In this document: piece after piece, positions 42,734 to 50,409 of the stretch
Layout of the letters: each line of letters starts with the position of its first letter
How positions within the stretch are numbered: position 1 is the first letter of the stretch
Assembly: GCF_049801095.1 (NCBI RefSeq)
Contig: NZ_JBNAGH010000007.1
Coordinates: forward strand, 62,001 to 126,000
Source: Dinoroseobacter sp049801095
Lineage (GTDB): Bacteria > Pseudomonadota > Alphaproteobacteria > Rhodobacterales > Rhodobacteraceae
Direction of reading: 5' to 3'
Length of the DNA: 64,000 bases
Notes under the pieces: model-generated
Told to the model about the DNA's origin: nothing
Seen by the model: the letters and a program-made list of their open reading frames with translations, nothing else
The model's database searches: none
Program-made: the position numbers and the translations under genes

Positions 42734-42977
42734 CCGGGCCGAAAGCGCGGCCGCTATGTCATAGTTAAATGCAGGGCGCGGCCCCGCGTGGTTTACTCCC
42801 TCCGTGTGAGGTAGAGAGTGGGTGCGGTTGTTGACCGTCATTCTGTGTGCGGGATTTCCAATCATCGCCGGGACTGGGGGTCATCGGTTTGGAGAAGTCG
42901 CTGCAGCATGGAACTGCCGGATGTTCGTTCCGCGTCTGGCAGCTTCGCCTCACCACCTTCAGGGCATTTCGCACCCG

Positions 42978-43001
42978 GCGCGGTCCTCATGAGGACCGCG
43001 C
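42978..43001. repeat. 24-base perfect palindrome
   Basis: The sequence is self-complementary over 24 bases around the core GTCCTCATGAGGAC, with GCGCG flanks. As RNA it would form a 10-bp stem with a CAUG-type loop. There is no T-run after it, so it is not a standard terminator. Confidence 0.85.
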
Positions 43002-43063
43002 GGACCCGCGCGCGTCCAAGGCTCGCCTCTTCTTGCGATTGTAAGACTTCTGGGCGCGTCCCC

Positions 43064-43085
43064 CGGGGTCGACATGTCGACCCCG
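43064..43085. repeat. 22-base perfect palindrome
   Basis: Core GGGGTCGACATGTCGACCCC is flanked by one further C/G pair. The centre CATG is shared with the palindrome 63 bases upstream, so both would present the same loop. It lies 56 bases before the deacetylase start. Confidence 0.85.
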
Positions 43086-43140
43086 CCACGTCGCGCTCCT
43101 GCGGCTTGTCTCACACGGTTTGATCCTCTAGCCCTGTGAC

Positions 43141-44076
43141 ATGCCCACCCGCGTCTATACACATTCCGATTGCCTCGCTCATGTGACCCCGCCGGGCCAC
43201 CCGGAGCAGGTCGCCCGCCTTGTCGCCATAGCCGAGGCTTTGGAGACACCCGCCTTCGCCACGCTGGACCGCCACGCCGCGCCGCTTGGCGACATGGCGG
43301 AGATCCTGCGATGCCATCCGCAAGCCTATATCGACCGCGTTCGCGCAGCGATCCCGGAGGAGGGCTATGTCTCGCTCGACGGGGATACCCATGTGGTCTC
43401 AGGGTCCTGGAATGCGGCCCTGCGTGGGATCGGGGGCATCTGCGCCGCGCTGGATGCGGTGATGGCCGGGGAGGCCCAGAACGCCTTTGTAGCCTGCCGC
43501 CCACCTGGCCACCACGCCGAGACGGAGACCGCCATGGGCTTTTGCCTCTTCGGCAATATCGCCATCGCGGCCAAACGCGCCCTGGACCACCATGGCCTCT
43601 CCCGCGTGGCGGTGGTCGATTTCGACGTCCACCATGGCAATGGCACGCAGGATCTGCTCTGGGATGAGGCGCGCACGCTCTTCATCTCCTCGCACCAGAT
43701 GCCGCTTTATCCCGGCTCCGGCGGGCGGCATGAGACCGGCGCCCATGGCAACATCTTCAACCTGCCCTTCCCGCCTGACACGGCCGGGCCCTCCTTCCGG
43801 CGGCATTACGAGGCCGAGGTTTTCCCAGCGCTCGAAAACTTCCGCCCCGAACTCATCCTGATTTCCGCCGGGTTCGATGCCCATCGCGCGGATCCGCTGG
43901 CCCAGATGGCGCTGGTCGAGGAGGATTTCGCCTGGGTCACCGGACGCCTCTGTGAGATCGCGGATGAATTCTGCGACGGGCGCGTGGTGTCCACGCTCGA
44001 AGGGGGCTATGATCTGCCCGCCTTGGGGGCCAGCGTGGCCGCCCATGTCACGACCCTGATGGAGCATGCCCGATGA
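43141..44076 (+). CDS. Histone-deacetylase-family amidohydrolase
   Basis: The 311-aa zinc enzyme of the arginase/deacetylase fold shows all HDAC landmarks: CRPPGHHAETETAMGFCLFGNIAIAA with the catalytic His pair, VVDFDVHHGNGTQ with metal ligands, SSHQMPLYPGSG, and SAGFDAHRADPL with the third ligand Asp; LEGGYDL closes the site. Bacterial members deacetylate acetylpolyamines or small amides (acetoin utilisation/AphA-like). ATG 43141 is used. The stop region overlaps xseB (ATGA). Confidence 0.93.
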   Translation: MPTRVYTHSDCLAHVTPPGHPEQVARLVAIAEALETPAFATLDRHAAPLGDMAEILRCHPQAYIDRVRAAIPEEGYVSLDGDTHVVSGSWNAALRGIGGICAALDAVMAGEAQNAFVACRPPGHHAETETAMGFCLFGNIAIAAKRALDHHGLSRVAVVDFDVHHGNGTQDLLWDEARTLFISSHQMPLYPGSGGRHETGAHGNIFNLPFPPDTAGPSFRRHYEAEVFPALENFRPELILISAGFDAHRADPLAQMALVEEDFAWVTGRLCEIADEFCDGRVVSTLEGGYDLPALGASVAAHVTTLMEHAR

Positions 44077-44315
44077 CCGACACCCCCGTTGCCGAGATGA
44101 GTTTCGAGGCCGCCATGGCCGAGCTGGAAAAGGTGGTTGGCGATCTGGAGCGTGGGAATGTCCCGCTCGAGGAATCGATCAAGCTCTATGAGCGGGGCGC
44201 ACAGCTCAAGGCGCGCTGCGAGGCCAAGCTGAAGGAAGCCGAGGAGAAGGTCGCCCAGATCACCCTCGATGCCGAGGGCCAGCCCAAGGGGCTGAAGGCT
44301 GCCGAAGGACTCTGA
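44073..44315 (+). CDS. xseB: Exodeoxyribonuclease VII small subunit
   Basis: The 80-aa helical protein has SFEAAMAELEKVVGDLERGNVPLEESIKLYERGAQLKARCE (its core is ELEKVV...LEESIKLYE), the standard XseB sequence. It binds the large subunit XseA to form exonuclease VII, which degrades single-stranded DNA. Its ATG overlaps the preceding stop. It is followed directly by ispA, a common alphaproteobacterial gene order. Confidence 0.96.
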   Translation: MTDTPVAEMSFEAAMAELEKVVGDLERGNVPLEESIKLYERGAQLKARCEAKLKEAEEKVAQITLDAEGQPKGLKAAEGL

Positions 44316-44318
44316 GCC

Positions 44319-45206
44319 TTGCTGACGGAGAAGACGGGATTCAAGGCGGCGCAATCGGCGGGGTTGCCCCGGATTGCCGCCTGTCTTGACGATCTGATCG
44401 GGGCGCAACCCGCGAGCGCGATCCGCGAGGGGATGGCCTATGCCACCAATGGCGGCAAGCGGCTGCGCGGGGTTCTCGTGCTGGAGACCGCGCGCCTCCA
44501 TGGCATCGGGCCGGAGCGGGCGGTCTATGCGGCGGCGGCGATCGAGTGCCTCCACGCCTATTCGCTGGTCCATGATGACCTGCCTGCCATGGATGATGAC
44601 GATCTGCGCCGAGGCCAGCCCACGGTGCATGTCAAATGGGATGAGGCCTCGGCCATCCTCGTGGGCGACGCGCTGCAAACCCTGGCCTTTGAGGCGCTGA
44701 GCGATCCGCGCCTGACGGACGATCCGGCCATTGCGATGGCCCTGACACGCTCTCTGGCCCAGGCCTCGGGCGCGGCGGGCATGGTGTTGGGCCAGGCGCT
44801 CGACATCGCGGCCGAAACCGCCGCGAGCCCTCTGACGCTGGAGCAGATCACCGAGCTGCAAGCGGGCAAGACCGGCGCGCTGATCCGCTGGTCCGCCGAA
44901 GCGGGCGCGATCTTGGGCAGCGCAGACCCGACCCCCCTGCGCCAGTATGCCGAGCGCATCGGCCTTGCCTTCCAGATCGCCGACGACATCTTGGATGTTA
45001 CAGGCGACGCGGAAAAGGCGGGCAAACGGCTGCAGAAGGATGCCGAGGCGGGCAAGGCAACCTTTGTCTCGCTTCTGGGGCTGGAGGGCGCGCGCGCCCG
45101 GGCCCGTGCCCTCGTCGCTGAGGCCGAAGCGGCGCTGGAGCCCTATGGGGATCAGGCCGAGACCTTGTGCGATCTGGCCCGTTTCGTTATCGCACGGGAC
45201 ACCTAA
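44319..45206 (+). CDS. ispA: Polyprenyl (farnesyl) diphosphate synthase
   Basis: The 295-aa enzyme condenses IPP with allylic diphosphates to farnesyl or geranylgeranyl diphosphate. Both Asp-rich motifs are visible: DDLPAMDDDDLRRG (about 86-99) and DDILD (about 225-229). The chain-length region before the first motif reads IECLHAYSLVH; GGKRLR is near the N-terminus. The start is TTG 44319, three bases after the xseB stop, since no better in-frame start keeps the N-terminal helix. Next is dxs, so precursor supply and elongation are linked. Confidence 0.95.
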   Translation: MLTEKTGFKAAQSAGLPRIAACLDDLIGAQPASAIREGMAYATNGGKRLRGVLVLETARLHGIGPERAVYAAAAIECLHAYSLVHDDLPAMDDDDLRRGQPTVHVKWDEASAILVGDALQTLAFEALSDPRLTDDPAIAMALTRSLAQASGAAGMVLGQALDIAAETAASPLTLEQITELQAGKTGALIRWSAEAGAILGSADPTPLRQYAERIGLAFQIADDILDVTGDAEKAGKRLQKDAEAGKATFVSLLGLEGARARARALVAEAEAALEPYGDQAETLCDLARFVIARDT

Positions 45207-45227
45207 GGACCCGAGGAGGGCTCGCCC

Positions 45228-47171
45228 ATGAGCGCCCCAACCCAAGACCGCCCCGTGACCCCGGTTCTCGACCGGGTCGACACGCCCGCCGATATGAAGC
45301 GGCTGACCGATGCCGAACTCGTGGCGCTGGCCCGCGATCTGCGGGCCGAGACGATCAGCGCGGTCTCGGTCACCGGTGGCCATCTGGGCGCGGGGCTCGG
45401 GGTGGTGGAGCTGACCGTGGCGCTCCACGCGGTGTTTGATGCCCCCAAGGACCGGATCATCTGGGATGTCTCGCACCAGTGTTACCCGCACAAGATCCTG
45501 ACCGGACGGCGCGACCGCATTCGGACCCTGCGCATGAAGGACGGGCTGTCGGGCTTCACCAAGCGCTCGGAAAGCCCTTACGACCCGTTCGGCGCGGCCC
45601 ATAGCTCCACCTCGATCTCGGCGGCGCTTGGCTTTGCCGTGGCCCGCGATCTGGGCGGCGCGCCGGAGCATGGGATCGGCGATGCGATTGCCGTGATCGG
45701 CGATGGTGCGATCAGCGCGGGCATGGCCTTTGAGGCGCTGAACAATGCGGGTCACCTGAAGAAACGTCTGATCGTGATCCTGAACGACAACGACATGTCC
45801 ATCGCCCCGCCCACGGGCGCGATGTCGAGCTATCTCAGCCGTCTCTACGCCGGCGCGCCGTTTCAGGAGTTCAAGGCCGCCGCCAAGGGCGCGGTCAGCC
45901 TGCTGCCGCCACCCTTTCAGGAGGGGGCGAAGCGCGCCAAGGATGTCCTGAAACACATGACCGTGGGCGGGACATTGTTTGAGGAGCTCGGCTTTTCCTA
46001 TCTCGGGCCGATTGATGGCCATGACATGGAGCAGCTCCTGAGCGTGCTCCGCACCGTCAAGGCACGGGCCACGGGGCCGATCCTGATCCATGCGATCACC
46101 AAGAAGGGCAAAGGCTATGCCCCCGCCGAAGGGGCCGCCGACAAGGGCCATGCCACGGCGAAATTCGACGTTGTCTCGGGCGCGCAGAAGAAAGCGCCCT
46201 CCAACGCGCCGAGCTATACCAATGTCTTTGCCGAGAGCCTGATCGATGAGGCCGCCCGCGACCCCAAGATCGTGGCGATCACCGCGGCCATGCCCTCGGG
46301 CACGGGGCTTGATAAGTTCGCGCAGCGCTATGCCAGCCGGACCTTCGACGTCGCCATTGCCGAGCAGCACGGGGTGACCTTCTGCGCCGGGCTCGCGGCG
46401 GGCGGGATGAAGCCCTTCTGCACGATGTATTCTACCTTCCTGCAGCGCGGCTATGATCAGGTGGTCCATGACGTGGCGCTGCAGAACCTGCCCGTGCGCT
46501 TCGCGATTGACCGGGCAGGACTTGTCGGGGCCGATGGCGCGACCCATGCCGGGGCCTATGACACCGCCTATCTTGCGAACCTGCCGAACATGGTGGTCAT
46601 GGCCGCCGCCGATGAGGCCGAGCTCAAGCATATGGTGGCGACCGCCGTTGCCTATGATGATGGCCCGATTTCCTTCCGGTTTCCCCGGGGGGAGGGCGTG
46701 GGTGTCGATCTGCCCGAGCGGGGCGAAGTGCTCGAGATCGGCAAGGGTCGGATCATCGCTGAAGGGGCGCGCGTGGCGATACTTTCTTTCGGGACCCGGC
46801 TGGCCGAGGTGCGCGAGGCCTGCGAGCGACTGGCGGCCAAGGGGATCACACCGACCATCGCCGATGCACGCTTCGCCAAGCCGCTCGACCGCGACATGAT
46901 CCTGCGGCTGGCGGCGGATCACGAGGCGCTGATCACCATCGAGGAGGGGTCCGTCGGCGGCTTCGGTTCCCATGTGGCGCAACTGCTCAGCGAAGAGGGC
47001 GTCTTCGACAGCGGTCTCAAATACCGCTCCATGGTCTTGCCGGACCTCTTCATCGATCAGGCCAGCCCCCGGGACATGTACGATATTGCCGGTCTGAACG
47101 CCGAAGATATCGAGGCTAAGGTTTTGGCAACCCTTGGTGTTGCACAACTGGAGGTACGCGCGAAGTCCTGA
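45228..47171 (+). CDS. dxs: 1-Deoxy-D-xylulose-5-phosphate synthase
   Basis: The 647-aa thiamine-diphosphate enzyme makes DXP from pyruvate and glyceraldehyde 3-phosphate, the entry to the MEP isoprenoid route. Visible are HQCYPHKILTGRRD, the ThDP motif GDGAISAGMAFEALNNAG...LNDNDMS, and the transketolase-type DVAIAEQHGVTFCAGLA with the key Glu. The size fits the family. It forms the end of the xseB-ispA-dxs unit. Confidence 0.98.
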   Translation: MSAPTQDRPVTPVLDRVDTPADMKRLTDAELVALARDLRAETISAVSVTGGHLGAGLGVVELTVALHAVFDAPKDRIIWDVSHQCYPHKILTGRRDRIRTLRMKDGLSGFTKRSESPYDPFGAAHSSTSISAALGFAVARDLGGAPEHGIGDAIAVIGDGAISAGMAFEALNNAGHLKKRLIVILNDNDMSIAPPTGAMSSYLSRLYAGAPFQEFKAAAKGAVSLLPPPFQEGAKRAKDVLKHMTVGGTLFEELGFSYLGPIDGHDMEQLLSVLRTVKARATGPILIHAITKKGKGYAPAEGAADKGHATAKFDVVSGAQKKAPSNAPSYTNVFAESLIDEAARDPKIVAITAAMPSGTGLDKFAQRYASRTFDVAIAEQHGVTFCAGLAAGGMKPFCTMYSTFLQRGYDQVVHDVALQNLPVRFAIDRAGLVGADGATHAGAYDTAYLANLPNMVVMAAADEAELKHMVATAVAYDDGPISFRFPRGEGVGVDLPERGEVLEIGKGRIIAEGARVAILSFGTRLAEVREACERLAAKGITPTIADARFAKPLDRDMILRLAADHEALITIEEGSVGGFGSHVAQLLSEEGVFDSGLKYRSMVLPDLFIDQASPRDMYDIAGLNAEDIEAKVLATLGVAQLEVRAKS

Positions 47172-47184
47172 CCGGAGCCTGACC

Positions 47185-47994
47185 ATGACAGACCAGACCC
47201 CTTTGACCAAGGCGGTCCCCGACCCCGATCAACCCGGCATGTCCGCCGGGGATCTGCAGGCGGTGCTGTCGGAAATGCGGGCCACCCTGCGCGAGGTCGC
47301 GGTCAGTGCACGGCTCTCGGCCATGGGGCCGGAGCGTGTGGGCTCGGTCTTCTTTCGCGACCGGGTGATCAAGGCCCATCTGCCCCACGCGGATTTCGAC
47401 GAAGGTCAGAAGCGTCTGGCGATGACCGCGCGCCATGAGGATGAGCTGTCCTTTTTCCAACTGGCCGAGCATGACATCGTTCCGCCGGGGCGTTCTCTGG
47501 TGGTGGTTGGCGGCTATGTGGGCGTGTCGACCGTGGCGCTGGCCCAGATCGTCTCGCCCGAGGCCATTCATGTGTTCGAGCCGCAGAGCTGTCTGCGCGC
47601 GCCGCTTGAGCGGACCTGTGCGCTCAATGACCTGACGGTGCAGATCCATGGCGCGGTGGTAGGCGAGGCGGGGACCCGCATGGCCCTGGGCACCCAGAAA
47701 TCCGCGCGTCTGGCCGAGACGGTGTTCGTCGCGCGAAGCAAGGGCGACTACCCGGCCACGACCCTGGATGCCGAGGATCTGGGCGAGGTCGGGCTGCTCC
47801 ATCTGTGCTTTAACGGCTCCAAGATCCCTGCCCTGCGTGGCGCGCTCGAGACGATCAAGCGCGACAGCCCGGTGATCCTGTGTGACAAGTCTGGCCGGGA
47901 TCTGGGGGAGATTGCGGCGCTTCTCGGCGAGCTCGGGTACGAGCACCAAGCCGTGGGGCCCAAGCTTTATCTCTACGTGCGCGCCGCGAGCTAG
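47185..47994 (+). CDS. FkbM-like SAM-dependent methyltransferase
   Basis: The 269-aa protein has a central Rossmann-like SAM site: GRSLVVVGGYVGVSTVALAQ with AIHVFEPQ as the acidic strand end (about 112-144), resembling FkbM O-methyltransferases. The C-terminal half has VGLLHLCFNGSKIPALRGAL, where FkbM proteins usually read DVEG, so substrate handling may differ. ATG 47185 lies 13 bases after dxs. The glycosyltransferase-like gene follows with four bases between. A sugar- or glycan-modifying role is inferred. Confidence 0.65.
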   Translation: MTDQTPLTKAVPDPDQPGMSAGDLQAVLSEMRATLREVAVSARLSAMGPERVGSVFFRDRVIKAHLPHADFDEGQKRLAMTARHEDELSFFQLAEHDIVPPGRSLVVVGGYVGVSTVALAQIVSPEAIHVFEPQSCLRAPLERTCALNDLTVQIHGAVVGEAGTRMALGTQKSARLAETVFVARSKGDYPATTLDAEDLGEVGLLHLCFNGSKIPALRGALETIKRDSPVILCDKSGRDLGEIAALLGELGYEHQAVGPKLYLYVRAAS

Positions 47995-47998
47995 GCCC

Positions 47999-48880
47999 AT
48001 GTCGGTTGCCTTCGTTACGATGGTCTATGACGACGCGTTCTTCCTGGATCTCTGGGTGCGCTATTACAGCCGCTTCACGGAGCGGCGGAACCTCTATGTC
48101 ATCACCCATGGGCCCCAGGATTACGCCCAAGACATCGCCGCGGGTTGCAACATCATCGAGGTGAACCGCCGCCCGCCCTATCGCTCCATGGATCAGGACC
48201 GGTTCCAACTGGTAAATCATCTCTGCTCGGGACTGAACTACATGTTCGACTGGGTGGTCTATAACGACGTGGACGAGCTCTTGGTGCTGGACCCTGCCGT
48301 GGGCGACGACTTGATCGCCTATATCGAGGGGATCAGCCCGCATACCAAGGTGGTCTCGCCTCTGGGGGTCGAGGTGCTGCACCGCGTCGATCTCGAGAGC
48401 GACTATGACCCCAGCCGCGCGATGCTCGCGCAGCGGAAATATATGCGGGTCAATGCTTGGTACTGCAAACCCTGCCTGACGCAGATCCCGCTGCAATGGG
48501 GGCCGGACGGTCATGGGTCGGAGCATGGGACCTACACGCTGAGCGAGGATCTCTACCTCTTTCACCTCAAATGGTTCGATCAGCAGTTCCATATCGACCG
48601 CCATCAGGACCGCTTGAATATGCGCGGCACCAACGAGGATGGCAGCGCGCTGGTCTTCGGTGCGGGCTCATGGGGCTGGTCGAAATTCGAGTATCAACGG
48701 ATCAGCAACGATTACCTGCGCTTCACGATCGAGAAGAAGGGCAAAGGGTTTGATTTCACGCAGGAGCGGGAGCGTCTGAAGCGATCCTATGTGCAGGGCA
48801 AGACCGGCTTCTATTCCACGGACTGGTTCGTGGACGGGGATCTGCGGATCTTGCCTGATCGGTTCGTCGGGCTGTTCTGA
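47999..48880 (+). CDS. Glycosyltransferase-like protein (GT2/GT92 type)
   Basis: The 293-aa protein starts VAFVTMVYDDAFFLDLWVRYY, like bacterial GT-A enzymes of the glycosyl transferase family 2/92 (DUF23-like) group. The metal/nucleotide-sugar motif DxD appears as YNDVDELLVLD (about 83-93). The aromatic-rich C-terminal segment LFHLKWFDQQFHIDRHQDR is typical of acceptor domains in this group. It pairs with the methyltransferase gene and may modify a surface glycan. Donor and acceptor are unknown. Confidence 0.7.
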   Translation: MSVAFVTMVYDDAFFLDLWVRYYSRFTERRNLYVITHGPQDYAQDIAAGCNIIEVNRRPPYRSMDQDRFQLVNHLCSGLNYMFDWVVYNDVDELLVLDPAVGDDLIAYIEGISPHTKVVSPLGVEVLHRVDLESDYDPSRAMLAQRKYMRVNAWYCKPCLTQIPLQWGPDGHGSEHGTYTLSEDLYLFHLKWFDQQFHIDRHQDRLNMRGTNEDGSALVFGAGSWGWSKFEYQRISNDYLRFTIEKKGKGFDFTQERERLKRSYVQGKTGFYSTDWFVDGDLRILPDRFVGLF

Positions 48881-48975
48881 CGCCCCGAAGCGTTCCCGAA
48901 GCCCCAGCGCTGGACCGGCGCGCCTGCTCCCAAACCCTGACACGCGCAGAGTTACATGTCTCAGAGGCGCGCAGA

Positions 48976-49848
48976 TCAGCCGCGTGCGGTCTCCTCGGCC
49001 AGCAACGCCGCAAGCCCATCCCGGTAGCTCGGATAGAGCAGCTCTACCCCAAGCTCCTCCTTGATCCGGTCATTCCGCACCTTCTTTGATTCCGCGTAGA
49101 AACTCCGCGCCATAGGCGTCATCTCCGCGGTCTCGAAATCCACCGCAGGCGGAACAGGCAGCCCGAGAAGCTCCGCCGCATGGGCGATCACATCCTCCGG
49201 CGGGGCCGGATCGTCGTCGCAGACGTTATAGGCCGCGCCCGGATTGGGTCGCGCGATGGAGGCGGCGAGGATCTGGGCGATATCCTCCACATGGGTGCGG
49301 CTGAAGACCTGCCCTTTCTTGATGATCCGTCGCGCTGTCCCGTTGCGCACCTTGGCGAAGGGTCCGCGCCCGGGGCCATAGATCCCCGCCAGCCGAAAAA
49401 TATGCAGCGGCAACCCCGCGCGCTCCGCCAGCTCGCGCCACGCGGTTTCCGCCACGACCCGAGCCTGCCCTCGCCGTGTTGCAGGGGTGAGCGGCGTGGT
49501 CTCATCGACCCAGGCGCCCTGATGGTCGCCATAGACCCCGGTTGTCGAGAGATATCCGACCCAGCTCAAACCCGGCGCGGCCCTTGCAATCGCCTCACTA
49601 TAAGCCGCCAGAACCTGATCGCCCTCGGCGGTGGGCCCGGCAGAAATCAGAATATGGCTCGCCTCAGCAATCTCCGCCGTGAGGTCCGCGCCGGGCCAGA
49701 TCCGGGGATCCACCCCCTCGGCTCTCAAGGCCTCGGCCTTCTCCGCGCTCCGAGTAGTGCCAATCACGCGCCACCCTTCGGGCAAGAGCCGCCGGGCCAG
49801 AGCGCGGGCTGAATATCCATGGCCAAAGGAGAGGAGTGTCTGTGTCAT
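48976..49848 (-). CDS. NAD(P)-dependent epimerase/dehydratase-like protein (YeeZ type)
   Basis: The 290-aa extended short-chain dehydrogenase fold has a variant nucleotide motif FGHGYSARALARRL (8-21). STTGVYGDHQGAWVDE follows, then RLAGIYGPGRGPF with the Tyr in YGPGR, and NVCDDDPAPPEDV. The layout equals E. coli YeeZ and relatives of unknown substrate. It is preceded on the same strand by a VOC protein gene. Confidence 0.85.
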   Translation of the reverse strand: MTQTLLSFGHGYSARALARRLLPEGWRVIGTTRSAEKAEALRAEGVDPRIWPGADLTAEIAEASHILISAGPTAEGDQVLAAYSEAIARAAPGLSWVGYLSTTGVYGDHQGAWVDETTPLTPATRRGQARVVAETAWRELAERAGLPLHIFRLAGIYGPGRGPFAKVRNGTARRIIKKGQVFSRTHVEDIAQILAASIARPNPGAAYNVCDDDPAPPEDVIAHAAELLGLPVPPAVDFETAEMTPMARSFYAESKKVRNDRIKEELGVELLYPSYRDGLAALLAEETARG

Positions 49849-49899
49849 GGGCGCAAGTTGACGGCGGCATCCAGAGGATGCAAGACCAGAGACCGGACG

Positions 49900-50322
49900 T
49901 TAGTCCAGCGCGTTGCTCGGCACCCAGGCATACCCGTCTGCATCAAGGATATAGCCCTCGCGCAGCCCATGGGGCTTGTCCATCGGCGCCTGCAGGATCA
50001 CCGCACCCCGCGCCTCGGCCCGGGCGACGGCTTCATCCGGATCGCACCCATAAAGCCGCAGCTCAATCCCGCCCCCGCGCGCCCCGGCCTCCGGCAGCAG
50101 GCTTGGCAGGGGGTGGGAATGGTAGGTCCCATCCGCATGGATCTGAAACACGCTGTCTTGGTAAGTCAGGATCGCAAAATCCGCGGTCGGTTGAAACACC
50201 TGCATCCCGAACACCTCGGTGAGAAACGCGACGCTTTTCGCGACATCCCGGACAAGCAGGTTCACCCCCAGCCCGGACAGGTGTTTGCCAAAGGCGTCGG
50301 CGGATGCGGTTTCGAAGTCCAT
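49900..50322 (-). CDS. VOC (glyoxalase/dioxygenase-fold) protein
   Basis: The 140-aa protein has one vicinal-oxygen-chelate domain: GVNLLVRDVAKSVAFLTEVFGMQVFQPTADFAIL (described here by the core VRDVAKSVAFL) and a C-terminal VILQAPMDKPHGLREGYILDADGYAW. The final acidic metal ligand appears as Asp in DADGY. Many such proteins bind antibiotics or small metabolites without catalysis. It is divergent from amn. Confidence 0.8.
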   Translation of the reverse strand: MDFETASADAFGKHLSGLGVNLLVRDVAKSVAFLTEVFGMQVFQPTADFAILTYQDSVFQIHADGTYHSHPLPSLLPEAGARGGGIELRLYGCDPDEAVARAEARGAVILQAPMDKPHGLREGYILDADGYAWVPSNALD

Positions 50323-50338
50323 CTGTCTCTCCTCCTAA

Positions 50339-50359
50339 TATGTCAGGTATGCTGACATA
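50339..50359. promoter_or_regulatory. Inverted repeat TATGTCAG-N5-CTGACATA in the amn/VOC divergent gap
   Basis: Perfect 8-base arms around GTATG lie 17 bases from the VOC start codon and 51 bases from the amn start. The AT-rich second arm with TATAAA-like CATAAAAA could also hold a -10 for amn. It probably binds a regulator acting in both directions; the protein is unknown. Confidence 0.5.
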
Positions 50360-50409
50360 AAAACCTGCTCACCGCAACTTCTGTCTTGCGGCGGCGCCGG
50401 GTCGCGCCC

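Larger units (their letters stand above)
42734..43140. other. Gene-free stretch with two long perfect palindromes
   Basis: This is 407 bases between petR and the deacetylase gene. Short open frames exist but have no RBS or family resemblance. The outstanding features are perfect palindromes at 42978-43001 (24 bases) and 43064-43085 (22 bases), described separately. Nothing else is recognised. Confidence 0.6.

Noticed and set aside
42818..43123. Open frame of about 100 codons between petR and the deacetylase gene
   Set aside because: Poor RBS, no recognisable family, and it runs through both palindromes; more likely non-coding.
49868..49882. GCATCC-AGA-GGATGC hairpin between the VOC and YeeZ-like genes
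   Set aside because: The stem is short and no T-run follows, so I do not call a terminator.
41474..50362. The 12-mer GCTGACATAAAA occurs upstream of both petP (41474) and amn (50351)
   Set aside because: About a hundred shared 12-mers are expected by chance in 64 kb, and the flanking bases differ. I treat it as coincidence.
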